Assembly (NCBI GenBank): GCA_031285685.1 | Contig: JAITVS010000423.1 | Coordinates: 1-47,915 of the forward strand | DNA length: 47,915 nucleotides | DNA from: Tannerella sp. | Lineage (GTDB): Bacteria > Bacteroidota > Bacteroidia > Bacteroidales > Tannerellaceae | Direction: 5' to 3' | Shown here: positions 18,801 through 27,952 of the stretch, one piece after another | How the letters are laid out: each line of letters opens with the position of its first letter | How positions within the stretch are numbered: the stretch's first letter is position 1 | Made by a program: the position numbers and the translations under genes | The notes under the pieces: model-generated | Told to the model about the DNA's origin: nothing | What the model saw: the letters and a program-made list of their open reading frames with translations, nothing else | The model's database searches: none

Positions 18801-18816
18801 ATCGAAAATTTTCGAT
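18801..18816. promoter_or_regulatory. Perfect 16-base palindrome, candidate operator
   Basis: ATCGAAAATTTTCGAT is fully self-complementary. It overlaps one of three TTTATCGA words (18767-18774, 18798-18805, 18871-18878) that are 31 and 73 bases apart, close to whole helical turns. It lies between the AraC-type gene and the pilus operon. Binding by a regulator is inferred. Confidence 0.45.
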
Positions 18817-18990
18817 ACAAAGATAATAAAAAAGATAAACGAATCCCTGTTTTTTCAAAAAATATTTTCATTTATCGATTGTATTAATATTATTTATTGT
18901 ACGCCCGAACATTATTAAAATAATATAGAATCATGAATGGCTGTTTTCTTTTTATTATTCTGAAATTATTGATAATTTAACTATTTTCTA

Positions 18991-19875
18991 TTATGATTTG
19001 TCTCTCTGTTTTTTTTCTATTTTTCCGGACTCTCTGATCATTATTCCGGGAGATGTTTTAAAATATTGATGACAAAAACGGTTAAAATGACTGGGCGAAT
19101 TGAACTGAAATTTATACATCGCATCTGAGATTGTAACACCGGGCTCCATAAGAAACAGGCGTAAACGCTTGGCTTTTTCCTGCTGCATCCATTTGGCAGG
19201 AGATAACCCAAACTCTTCACGGAAACGTTTGTCGAAATTTTTACGCCCCATACCAACCAGATCAGCAAGTTCTGATACGCGTCCGCTACTCAGTTGTGTA
19301 TATTTCTCCAACACTTTTGTCCGGAAATTCAGGGAATGGCCGATCAAAGGTGAAAGAAACATAACAATATCTTCCCGCGGGCAAAACTGACGCAAAAGGA
19401 TGAAAAACTCACGGTGTTTAAGACTATTAAAATGCATACAGTCCACCTTCTGTTTCTGGAAATAAAAAGTCTGCTTCAAAAACATCAGTATCGGTGGCGG
19501 AATCAGAATGGGTTTAAAATCATAAATGATCTTCTCCGTATCCGGCAGATAAGCTTTAAACAGCTGCCGATCGCATGAAGATAAAAAGGTATCAAAATAC
19601 AGGACGTACAGCTTTGTCTTTTTTAAAACTCTGACATAAACGAAGGACGAACGTAACATAAAGACCATTTCACCTGACTGAAACCTGCGGTTTTCGAATT
19701 CGTTACAACTAACCTCCAATACACCACCCAATACAAACAGGATATAATTCAGCGGCAGATTACGATTCCGAATCTCCTCACCGGCTTTAACTTCATAGTA
19801 GGTAAAAGCCGTGTTAACATCGACCTCAACTTTCCTACACACACCCAAATCCCTTATTTTGAAAATATCATTCAT
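18991..19875 (-). CDS. AraC-family transcriptional regulator
   Basis: The 294-residue protein has an N-terminal cupin-like sensing region (about 20-100, 'YYEVKAGEEIRNRNLPLNYILFVLGGVLEV') and a C-terminal double helix-turn-helix of the AraC/XylS type (about 185-285). The first helix pair is seen in 'VSELADLVGMGRKNFDKRFREEFGLSPAKWM', the second in 'TISDAMYKFQFNSPSHFNRFCHQYFKTSPG'. It lies directly upstream of the fimbrial operon in the same orientation, separated by a 961-base gap rich in possible operators. Control of pilus expression is therefore the simplest guess, but a distant target cannot be excluded. A -7-type box lies at 19909-19916. Confidence 0.88.
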   Translation of the reverse strand: MNDIFKIRDLGVCRKVEVDVNTAFTYYEVKAGEEIRNRNLPLNYILFVLGGVLEVSCNEFENRRFQSGEMVFMLRSSFVYVRVLKKTKLYVLYFDTFLSSCDRQLFKAYLPDTEKIIYDFKPILIPPPILMFLKQTFYFQKQKVDCMHFNSLKHREFFILLRQFCPREDIVMFLSPLIGHSLNFRTKVLEKYTQLSSGRVSELADLVGMGRKNFDKRFREEFGLSPAKWMQQEKAKRLRLFLMEPGVTISDAMYKFQFNSPSHFNRFCHQYFKTSPGIMIRESGKIEKKQRDKS

Positions 19876-19908
19876 GAAAATAGAACCCCGCAGTTATATT
19901 TTTGGCTG

Positions 19909-19916
19909 CAAATATA
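19909..19916 (-). promoter_or_regulatory. -7 promoter element (TATATTTG) for the AraC-family gene
   Basis: TATATTTG on the minus strand lies 34 bases before the ATG at 19875, a normal distance. No clear -33 TTTG was found at the usual spacing. Confidence 0.5.
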
Positions 19917-20062
19917 ATAACATTTTATCATTTTTGGAAATGATACATATTTTTATTCATTACGAAAAGAGAAACAGACCATACTTGCTGACATCCGGAC
20001 CATAAAAGCGGATATTTCACTCCACTTCCGCATCATCTCCTACTTATCCAAAAAGTTTATAT

Positions 20063-20070
20063 TATATTTG
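20063..20070 (+). promoter_or_regulatory. -7 promoter element (TATATTTG) for the ATP-grasp fusion gene
   Basis: The TAnnTTTG box would start transcription near 20077. That leaves only about 8 bases before the first ATG (20085) and 23 before the next in-frame ATG (20100). The upstream -33 region is weak. Confidence 0.5.
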
Positions 20071-20084
20071 CATGACAACTTAAC

Positions 20085-23060
20085 ATGCTTCAAATATTTA
20101 TGAGTGGAATACAGGAATTTCGGAATGTCGCGTTTAAAGACACCTCTTTTGCGAACTTAATGCAAAAACGTGTATTTAATGTCTTACTGATCGCAACAAA
20201 ATATGATGCATTCATGCTCGAAGACGACGGACGCGTGGATGAGCAGATCTTTAACGAGTATACATCCCTGAGCCTGCGTTATCCGCCACGATTCACACAA
20301 GTGACGACAGAAGAAGAGGCATTAAATGAACTGGCAAACCTGAGTTTTGAGTTGATCATTTTTATGCCGAATATGGTTGACCGTGATATTTTCGGAACAG
20401 CAAAAGAAATCAAACACCATTATCCGTCGATACCCATCGTCGTTCTCACCCCTTTTTCGAAAGAAGTATCAAAATGCATTGCGAACGAAGACCTCAGCGC
20501 CATCGATTATGTGTTCAGCTGGCTGGGTAATTCGGAATTACTGCTGGCTATTATCAAACTGGTGGAAGACAAGATGAATGCACCGGATGATACGAGAAGC
20601 GTAGGAGTTCAGATCATTCTATTGATCGAAGATTCCATCCGTTTTTATTCTGCCGCCTTACCCCATCTGTACAAATTTGTGCTCGAACAAAGTATGGAAT
20701 TTGCCAAAGAAGCTCTTAACGAACATCAGAAAACCCTTCGCATGCGGGGGCGACCGAAAATCAAGCTGGCGCGCACATATGAAGAAGCGATACGTATATA
20801 CAACGATTATAAGGACAACATCTTGGGAATCGTTTCCGATGTGGCTTTCATGCGTAACAATATGAAAGATCCGTTGGCCGGGTATTACTTCTGCAGCCAT
20901 GTCCGCAAAGGAGGAAGCCCTTTACCGATCATCATGGAGTCATCCGACCCGGACAATGAAAAATACGCCCGGGAACTGGGGGCCTCATTCATATACAAAC
21001 AATCCAAAACCTATGCCCGGGATTTGAGGAGAAAGATCATGCAACGTTTCGGATTCGGCGATTTTGTGATCCTGAACCCGGATACAAAAGAGGAGATCAT
21101 GCGCATAAAAGACTTGAAAGACCTGCAGAATAGGGTTTTCCAGATTCCGGATGAATCCCTGAGGTATCATTTGTCACGGAATCATTTCTCACGTTTTTTC
21201 TATTCGCGTGCCATGTTTCCGCCCGCCGAACTACTGAGACAAGTGGATGTCAGTGCATACAAGGATATGGATGAAGCGCGACAGTTTATTTTCGATGTAA
21301 TCGTTCAATACCGTAAAATGAAGAATTTCGGAGTAGTGGCCATATATCAGAAAGAACGTTTCGATGAATACAGCAACTTTGCACGGATCGGGGACGGTTC
21401 TCTCGGAGGAAAAGGACGCGGACTGGCATTCATCGGCGCCATGATAAAACGAAATCCGCAATTGGAATATCCGAACTTTTCCGTCAATATCCCCAAAACG
21501 GTTGTTTTATGCACGGATATCTTCGATGAGTTTATGGAAGCAAACAATTTGTACACGATAGCCTTAAGTGATATCGAGGACAATGAAATGCTCCGCTATT
21601 TTCTGCACGCAAGCCTGCCTACACGCCTTATTGATGACCTGATGGCTTTTTTCGATGTAGTGAAACGCCCGATAGCCGTACGGTCGTCCAGCCTCCTCGA
21701 AGACGCCCATTACCAGCCTTTTGCCGGAGTATATTCCACTTATATGGTTCCCAATATTCCCGATAAATACGAAATGCTTCAATCGGTAAGTAAAGCGATA
21801 AAAGGAGTTTATGCTTCTGTGTTTTACAAAGACAGTAAGGCATACATGACTGCAACAAGTAATCTGATCGAAAGCGAAAAAATGGCGATCGTATTGCAGG
21901 AAGTGATCGGCAGACAATACGTGGATCACCTGTATCCTACTATAAGCGGAGTCGCCAAATCACTGAATTTCTATCCCATAGGAAACGAAAAAGCGGAAGA
22001 CGGCATAGCGAATATAGCGCTGGGACTTGGAAAATATGTCGTCGACGGAGGGGTTACTTTACGATTTTCGCCACAACACCCCGGCAATATCCTGCAAATG
22101 AGCACCATGGATTTTGCCCTGCGTGAAACGCAGACACATTTCCTGGCATTGAATATGAAAGATACGTTATCGGATTTTGCCGCGAATGACTCATTTAACC
22201 TGGTTAAATTGTCGGTCAAGGATGCCGACAATGACGGCATCCTTAAATACATCACTTCCACTTATGACCCCCAGGATCAGGTAATACGCGACGGATATTA
22301 TCCGGGAGGACGGAAAATCCTTTCATTTGCAAACATACTTCAATACGACATGCTTCCTTTAAGTGAAACGCTCAATAACCTGCTGGAAACCAGTCAGAAA
22401 GAAATGGGGAGACCGGTCGAAATTGAATTTGCTGTCGATATAAAGCCTGACTGTCGCGACAAAGGCGCCTTTTATATGCTTCAGATAAGACCGATCGTAG
22501 ACCAGAAAGAAATGATTGAGGAGGATCTGGGAATTATCGATAAAGAGGACACCCTCTTATTTTCGAAAAGCACACTCGGACATGGTATCATAAACGATGT
22601 ATACGATATATTATACGTCAAAACAGAGGCTTTTAACTCATCGAACAATCAATTAATAGCCTACGAAATTGAACGCATTAACCGCCGGTATACAGAAAAT
22701 GGACAGGGTTTTGTCCTCGCAGGACCGGGACGCTGGGGCAGCAGTGACCCGTGGCTTGGTATTCCCGTAAAATGGCCGCATATATCCAATGCACGGGCCA
22801 TAGCGGAATACAGCCTTGCCAATTATCGGATCGACCCCAGCCAGGGCACCCATTTTTTTCAGAATCTGACTTCGAACAGCGTCGGATATTTTACCATCAA
22901 TCCGGCCAACGGAGATTTATTCGATGAAAACTTCCTGAAAGCGCAGCCTGCTGCCGAAGAAACCCAATATCTGCGACTGGTGCATTTTGAGAATCCCATT
23001 GTGATAAAAATGGATGGTAAAAAAAGCATCGGAGTTGTACTGAAACCAAAGCAGGCATGA
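20085..23060 (+). CDS. PEP-synthase-like ATP-grasp protein with N-terminal receiver-like domains
   Basis: This 991-residue cytoplasmic protein (or 986 if the ATG at 20100 is used) has three recognisable parts. Residues about 28-165 resemble a response-regulator receiver fold ('FNVLLIATKYD', 'FELIIFMPNM', 'IPIVVLTPFSK'). Residues about 172-340 look like a second receiver ('IILLIEDSIRFYS', acidic IEDS near 180, 'GIVSDVAF' with Asp near 250). Residues about 425-805 carry a pyruvate, phosphate dikinase/PEP-synthase ATP-binding domain ('GSLGGKGRGLAFI', 'RPIAVRSSSLLEDAHYQPFAGVY', 'QIRPIV'). The phosphohistidine swivel motif (TSHAA-type) and the PEP/pyruvate-binding barrel of true PEP synthase are not seen; instead a distinct 180-residue C-terminal part follows ('GPGRWGSSDPWLGIPV'). 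Databases commonly call such proteins PEP synthase, but the missing domains make that reaction doubtful. Confidence 0.8.
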   Translation: MLQIFMSGIQEFRNVAFKDTSFANLMQKRVFNVLLIATKYDAFMLEDDGRVDEQIFNEYTSLSLRYPPRFTQVTTEEEALNELANLSFELIIFMPNMVDRDIFGTAKEIKHHYPSIPIVVLTPFSKEVSKCIANEDLSAIDYVFSWLGNSELLLAIIKLVEDKMNAPDDTRSVGVQIILLIEDSIRFYSAALPHLYKFVLEQSMEFAKEALNEHQKTLRMRGRPKIKLARTYEEAIRIYNDYKDNILGIVSDVAFMRNNMKDPLAGYYFCSHVRKGGSPLPIIMESSDPDNEKYARELGASFIYKQSKTYARDLRRKIMQRFGFGDFVILNPDTKEEIMRIKDLKDLQNRVFQIPDESLRYHLSRNHFSRFFYSRAMFPPAELLRQVDVSAYKDMDEARQFIFDVIVQYRKMKNFGVVAIYQKERFDEYSNFARIGDGSLGGKGRGLAFIGAMIKRNPQLEYPNFSVNIPKTVVLCTDIFDEFMEANNLYTIALSDIEDNEMLRYFLHASLPTRLIDDLMAFFDVVKRPIAVRSSSLLEDAHYQPFAGVYSTYMVPNIPDKYEMLQSVSKAIKGVYASVFYKDSKAYMTATSNLIESEKMAIVLQEVIGRQYVDHLYPTISGVAKSLNFYPIGNEKAEDGIANIALGLGKYVVDGGVTLRFSPQHPGNILQMSTMDFALRETQTHFLALNMKDTLSDFAANDSFNLVKLSVKDADNDGILKYITSTYDPQDQVIRDGYYPGGRKILSFANILQYDMLPLSETLNNLLETSQKEMGRPVEIEFAVDIKPDCRDKGAFYMLQIRPIVDQKEMIEEDLGIIDKEDTLLFSKSTLGHGIINDVYDILYVKTEAFNSSNNQLIAYEIERINRRYTENGQGFVLAGPGRWGSSDPWLGIPVKWPHISNARAIAEYSLANYRIDPSQGTHFFQNLTSNSVGYFTINPANGDLFDENFLKAQPAAEETQYLRLVHFENPIVIKMDGKKSIGVVLKPKQA

Positions 23061-23196
23061 AAATTTCTTTGCAAAAAGAAGAATATATGTATCCCGCATA
23101 AATGCAATTTTACTATTTTTGTCTTGAATTTATCTGTCTTCATTTAATAAACAGCTAAATATCCGGATAATAATTATAATATAAATACTCCATCGA

Positions 23197-25920
23197 ATGA
23201 AAAATTTCTTTTGCACAGTAACAAGGATACTTATATTATCTATAATTGCAAATATAGTATTCACAGGTTGTTTTCAATCCGAACATTTCCTCACTGATAA
23301 AGAATACAGGGAAAGGGTCACGGATGCGTTTGAAACAAAGAAAACATACTTTGCGGATACAACGCTGTTCTCTGTTTTCAACGAAGATCTGCCACTCCCG
23401 GAAACGGAAGCCATGAAATTTTTGTATGCTTACATGCCTATAGGTGACATCGCCGATTACAAAGGGGATTTTTACCTGAAAAATATACGTTCGTCCTTTG
23501 AGGCGCGGAAAGAAATGCCATGGGGCAAAGATATTCCGGAAACAATTTTCCGTCATTTTGTACTTCCCGTAAGGGTAAATAACGAAAATCTCGATGAAAG
23601 CCGCATGGTTTTCTATGAAGAACTGAAAGACCGGGTCAAAAACCGGTCGTTATATGATGCGGTATTGGAAGTAAACCACTGGTGCCACGAGAAAGTAGTC
23701 TATACTCCATCCGATGCACGGACAAGTTCGCCCCTTGCCTCCGTACGTTCTGCGTACGGACGATGCGGTGAGGAATCGACATTCACGGTAGCCGCCCTGC
23801 GATCGGTAGGTATCCCGGCGCGTCAGGTATATACGCCGAGATGGGCGCATACGGATGATAATCATGCATGGGTAGAAGCCTGGGTCGATGGTAAATGGTA
23901 TTTCATGGGAGCATGCGAACCGGAACCTGTACTGAATCTGGGGTGGTTCAATGCTCCGGCATACCGTGGAATGCTGATGCACACAAAGGTATTCGGCGAT
24001 TATAATGACCCGGAGGAAGTCATGGAACGAACAGCCTGTTATACGGAAATAAATGTCATTGACAATTACGCTCCCACAGCAAAATCGGTTATTTCGGTCA
24101 GGGATACCGATGGTAATCCCGTCAAAGAGGCTTTGGTGGAATTCAAATTGTATAATTATGCGGAATTTTATTCCGTAGCACGAAAAATAACCGATGAGAA
24201 CGGACAATGTTCATTATCCGCAGGAAAAGGAGACATGCTTGTCTGGGCGACAAAAGACGGACGCTTCGGATACGGCAAGGTTTCTTTCGGCAAAGATGGG
24301 AACCTGACCGTTACCCTGAATAAAACTCCCGGTGACACAGCTATGTTGGAGCTTGATATCATACCTCCTGTAGAAGGGCGTATTTCTGTTGAAGTGACCG
24401 ACGAACAGAAGAAGGAAAACGAAAAAAGGCTACACGAAGAAGATAGGATACGCAGCCGCTATACGGCAACATTCTATACGGAAGAAAAAGCCGGGGAAAA
24501 GGTCAAAACAGATTCTTTGCAGATAATGCCGGAGTTTCTTGTAAAAAGCCGGGGAAATTATGCACAGATAGAAAAGTTCATAACGGAGATACCCGAAGAC
24601 AAACAGTATGAAGCGGTTTGCTTATTAGATGCAGTATCCGATAAAGACCTCCGGGATACACCGGCGGAAGTCTTCCTCGATCATCTGAACCATACTCCCG
24701 GCATTGCAGACAATCTGATCCGGACAGAGAGAGAAAAACCTGTAACAAAAGCTCCTTCTTATGTTTCTCATCTATATAACGAGTATGTACTTAATCCGCG
24801 TATAGCGAACGAACTGCTGACCCCCTACAAGAACTTTTTTTCAGATCATATCGATGAAACCCTTGCCGGAGAGGCACGTAAAAATCCGGCCATGTTGATA
24901 AAATGGGTTAAAAATAATATCAAGATACGTGAAGACCTGAATCCGCAACGGATACCGGTAATGCCGGCCGGAGTATGGAAAGCGCGTACAGCCGACAGCC
25001 ACTCGAGAAACGTCTTTTTCGTCGCGGTTGCCCGCAGTCTCGGTATCCCGGCGCGCATAGAACAGGTGACCAAGAAAGTACAGTATTTTGATAACGAGTG
25101 GATCGACGCGGATTTTGAAACAGCAGGAGAGATGAATACCGGAAAAGGTTACATTACAGCAACCTACAAACCGATAAAAGCGCTGGACAATCCCAAATAT
25201 TACAGTCACTTCACCATTGCACGGATCCTTCCCGACGCAACACTGCAAACACTGGATTTTGATTCCGAAAATCAGACGGATATGGGAGGTGGCGACACCT
25301 GGAAAGACCTGTTGCAAAAACCCCTGCCTTTGGACGAAGGCAACTATTTGCTTACAACCGGAACACGCATGGCAAGCGGGAAAGTACTGGCGCATATAAC
25401 ATTCTTCACTGTCAAAAAAGAAGAAACAACACCGGTTGAACTTGTCATGCGTGAAGACCCCGATGACATTCAGGTTATCGGAAATATAAATGCCGAAGCA
25501 AAATTCAGCAAAGACGGCAAAGATGAAACAAGTATCCTGAATACGACCGGCCGGGGATACTTTATCATCGGTATATTGGGAGCACGACAGGAGCCTACGA
25601 ATCATGCGATGCGGGATATTTCAAAATTCAGAAAGGATTTCGAACAATGGGATCGCGGAATGATATTACTCTTTGAAAACGAAACGGGATTGAAGCTGTT
25701 CGACAAAAATGAGTTTGGGGAGCTTCCCGAAACCATCACATACGGTGTTGATACAAGCGGTGAAATCACAAAAATGATCACCGAAGCGATGAAACTGCCC
25801 AACTCCGCCTCATTACCCGTCTTTATCATTGCCGATACCTTCGGACGTGTCGTTTTTGTTTCACAGGGATACACAATTGGTTTGGGCGAACAAATGATGA
25901 AAGTTATTCATAAATTATAA
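23197..25920 (+). CDS. Transglutaminase-like lipoprotein with a second, degenerate transglutaminase-like domain
   Basis: The 907-residue protein has a lipoprotein signal (Cys25 in VFTGC). Residues about 140-260 form a transglutaminase core with nucleophile Cys190 (YGRCGEESTF) and His223 (DDNHAWVEAW); the third position falls in 'MGACEPEPVL' where an Asp is usual. A carboxypeptidase-regulatory/Ig-like beta domain follows (about 285-370). Around 560-650 lies a second core-like segment, 'SHSRNVFFVAVARSLGIPARIEQV', that aligns with the first but lacks the Cys. The last 120 residues look thioredoxin-like without a CxxC motif ('LPVFIIADTFGRVVFVSQGY'). It probably acts at the cell envelope as a protease or cross-linking enzyme; the substrate is unknown. 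The acyl-CoA synthetase gene follows after 36 bases, probably in one transcript. Confidence 0.82.
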   Translation: MKNFFCTVTRILILSIIANIVFTGCFQSEHFLTDKEYRERVTDAFETKKTYFADTTLFSVFNEDLPLPETEAMKFLYAYMPIGDIADYKGDFYLKNIRSSFEARKEMPWGKDIPETIFRHFVLPVRVNNENLDESRMVFYEELKDRVKNRSLYDAVLEVNHWCHEKVVYTPSDARTSSPLASVRSAYGRCGEESTFTVAALRSVGIPARQVYTPRWAHTDDNHAWVEAWVDGKWYFMGACEPEPVLNLGWFNAPAYRGMLMHTKVFGDYNDPEEVMERTACYTEINVIDNYAPTAKSVISVRDTDGNPVKEALVEFKLYNYAEFYSVARKITDENGQCSLSAGKGDMLVWATKDGRFGYGKVSFGKDGNLTVTLNKTPGDTAMLELDIIPPVEGRISVEVTDEQKKENEKRLHEEDRIRSRYTATFYTEEKAGEKVKTDSLQIMPEFLVKSRGNYAQIEKFITEIPEDKQYEAVCLLDAVSDKDLRDTPAEVFLDHLNHTPGIADNLIRTEREKPVTKAPSYVSHLYNEYVLNPRIANELLTPYKNFFSDHIDETLAGEARKNPAMLIKWVKNNIKIREDLNPQRIPVMPAGVWKARTADSHSRNVFFVAVARSLGIPARIEQVTKKVQYFDNEWIDADFETAGEMNTGKGYITATYKPIKALDNPKYYSHFTIARILPDATLQTLDFDSENQTDMGGGDTWKDLLQKPLPLDEGNYLLTTGTRMASGKVLAHITFFTVKKEETTPVELVMREDPDDIQVIGNINAEAKFSKDGKDETSILNTTGRGYFIIGILGARQEPTNHAMRDISKFRKDFEQWDRGMILLFENETGLKLFDKNEFGELPETITYGVDTSGEITKMITEAMKLPNSASLPVFIIADTFGRVVFVSQGYTIGLGEQMMKVIHKL

Positions 25921-25956
25921 AACAAGTCATTAATCATCACTAATTACGAATAAACA

Positions 25957-27774
25957 ATGTCTTACAATAACAGTCATTTTGCGGAGCTAATATACAGTCA
26001 GGCCGAAAAATACGGCCAGCGGACAGAACTTCTGTATCGTAACGACAAAAAGGGTAAATGGATCAATGTATCATGGAACACCCTTGCGGAAAAAGTACGC
26101 CTGACTTCCCAGGCGATGATCGAATACGGAATTAATGTGCAGGAAAACATTGGTATCTATGCCCAGAATATGCCCCAATGTTTCTACGCAACTTTCGGCG
26201 CATTTGGAATTCGTGCTATTGAAGTTTCCATGTATGCCACAAGCTCCCCCGAACAAATCAAATACATTATCCAAGATGCGGGCATACGCATCCTCTTTGT
26301 CGGCGAACAGTTGCAATACAACAATGCTTACAAAGTTCAGAAAGAAACAGGAGATATCCTTAAGCAATTGATTATATTCGATAATAATGTCGTCCGTCAC
26401 CCGGAAGATAAAACATCCGTCTATTTCGATGAATTTATACGGCTGGGAGACAATGCGCATGCTGAAACAAGCGCAAATATACGCCGGAACGAAGCACAAT
26501 GGAAAGATATAGCGATGATTCTTTATACTTCCGGAACGACGGGAGAACCGAAAGGAGTTATCATCACACATGCAAATATGGCGGAAGTGACACGGATACA
26601 CGATATGCGATTGACGATGTTGAATGATAAAGATGTATCAATGTGCTTCCTGCCGTTAACCCATATTTTTGAGAAAGCATGGTCATGCGTATGTTTCTGT
26701 CAGGGCATCACCATCGCCATCAATCATGATCCGAAAAAAATACAACAGATTTTACCGGAAGTGCGTCCAACCCTGATGTGCAACGTTCCGCGTTTTTGGG
26801 AAAAAGTCTACACAGGGGTACAAGACAAAATAGCAAATTCATCGGGCTTTCTGCAAAAAATATTTCGCCATGCGATTAAAACGGGAAACCAATATATTCT
26901 TGAATACAAAATTAAAGGAATGAAAGCGCCCGGATGGTTAGCTTTTAAATTTCATTTTTACGATAAAACCGTCTTTACGTTGCTTAAAAAGGTTGTCGGA
27001 TTAAATCGCGGACGCGCCTTTCCCGTTGCGGGAGCGCCATTGGCCGACCATGTGACCGAGTTTCTACTATCGGTCAATATGCCCATTCTTTATGGCTACG
27101 GATTGACCGAAACATGTGCCACAGTTAGCTACAATCCACTCGAAAACTTCACAATCGGTTCGATCGGTAAAGTGATGCCCAACTTAGAAGTGCGCATAGA
27201 CAGCAGCAACAACGAAATCCAATTGAAAGGCAAGACAATTACACCCGGCTATTACAGAAAGCCGGAAGAAACGGCCAATGTATTTACTGAGGACGGTTTC
27301 TTCAAAACCGGAGATGCCGGCAGATTAGAAGGTGATACGCTTTATTTTCTCGAACGCATCAAAGACTTATTCAAAACTTCAAACGGCAAATACATCGCTC
27401 CGCAAGCGATCGAATTGAGCATGAGTGGAAATGCATACATAGAACAATGTGTTGTTATAGCCGACACGTATAAATTCGTAAGTGCACTGATCGTTCCGAA
27501 CTTCCAATCGCTTGAAAATTATGCACAGAAAAAAGGCATCCCCTTTAGCAGCCGCGAAGAACTAATCAAAAAAGAAGAAATCAGGCGATTTTACCAATCG
27601 ACCATCGAAGAGTGCCAGAAAGGCTTTGCTTCGTATGAAAAAATCAAAAAATTCACATTGCTCTTAGAACCTTTCACCATACAAACAGGCGAATTAACCG
27701 ACACATTGAAAATACGCCGTCCGGTCATCGCGCGTAATTACGCCGAACAAATCGCTGAGATGTATAAAGAGTAG
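25957..27774 (+). CDS. Long-chain fatty acid-CoA ligase (AMP-forming)
   Basis: The 605-residue enzyme belongs to the acyl-adenylate-forming superfamily. It shows the P-loop-like motif LYTSGTTGEPKG (189-200), YGLTE (381-385), 'FFKTGDAG' and 'LERIKDLFKTSNGKYIAP'. It would activate long-chain fatty acids with ATP and coenzyme A at the inner face of the membrane, feeding phospholipid remodelling or degradation. The length is normal for Bacteroidales FadD-like ligases, which carry a lid-type insertion (about 290-345). The start ATG at 25957 gives the expected N-terminus ('NSHFAELIYSQAEKYGQRTELLYR'). A terminator-like hairpin follows at 27808-27840. Confidence 0.92.
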   Translation: MSYNNSHFAELIYSQAEKYGQRTELLYRNDKKGKWINVSWNTLAEKVRLTSQAMIEYGINVQENIGIYAQNMPQCFYATFGAFGIRAIEVSMYATSSPEQIKYIIQDAGIRILFVGEQLQYNNAYKVQKETGDILKQLIIFDNNVVRHPEDKTSVYFDEFIRLGDNAHAETSANIRRNEAQWKDIAMILYTSGTTGEPKGVIITHANMAEVTRIHDMRLTMLNDKDVSMCFLPLTHIFEKAWSCVCFCQGITIAINHDPKKIQQILPEVRPTLMCNVPRFWEKVYTGVQDKIANSSGFLQKIFRHAIKTGNQYILEYKIKGMKAPGWLAFKFHFYDKTVFTLLKKVVGLNRGRAFPVAGAPLADHVTEFLLSVNMPILYGYGLTETCATVSYNPLENFTIGSIGKVMPNLEVRIDSSNNEIQLKGKTITPGYYRKPEETANVFTEDGFFKTGDAGRLEGDTLYFLERIKDLFKTSNGKYIAPQAIELSMSGNAYIEQCVVIADTYKFVSALIVPNFQSLENYAQKKGIPFSSREELIKKEEIRRFYQSTIEECQKGFASYEKIKKFTLLLEPFTIQTGELTDTLKIRRPVIARNYAEQIAEMYKE

Positions 27775-27807
27775 AACATACTTTTTATTGGTATATCTTC
27801 AGATTTC

Positions 27808-27840
27808 GGATTTTTTATTTAAAGAATCCAATTTTTTATT
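27808..27840 (+). terminator. Rho-independent terminator after the acyl-CoA ligase gene
   Basis: GGATTTTTT (27808-27816) pairs with AAAGAATCC (27821-27829), eight Watson-Crick pairs and one wobble around a 4-base loop, followed by AATTTTTTATT. It lies 33 bases after the stop codon. Confidence 0.7.
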
Positions 27841-27881
27841 TATCTGACACAATATAAAATATAAAAAATACTTAAAAATAC

Positions 27882-27912
27882 TTGCATATTTGATAAATTT
27901 CACATATTTTTG
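27882..27912 (+). promoter_or_regulatory. Bacteroidetes-type promoter for the C10 protease/LRR operon
   Basis: TTG (27882-27884), 20 bases, then TATTTTTG (27905-27912) gives a consensus match with correct spacing. Transcription would start near 27919, about 34 bases before the ATG at 27953. It follows directly on the terminator of the previous gene. Confidence 0.75.
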
Positions 27913-27952
27913 AGACAACTTTTTTACCTTCCAATTCCAAATTTAAAAAAAT

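Larger units (their letters stand above)
18030..18990. other. Long AT-rich regulatory gap between the AraC-type gene and the fimbrial operon
   Basis: These 961 bases hold no convincing gene. An 80-codon frame on the plus strand (18297-18539) has no family resemblance and runs through low-complexity AT-rich DNA. What can be seen is a minus-strand -7 element at 18263-18270, another TATCTTTG box at 18818-18825 without a matching -33, a perfect 16-base palindrome at 18801-18816, and three TTTATCGA words at 18767, 18798 and 18871. The length and the repeated words suggest a control region for the pilus operon, possibly the target of the adjacent AraC-family protein. Confidence 0.5.
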
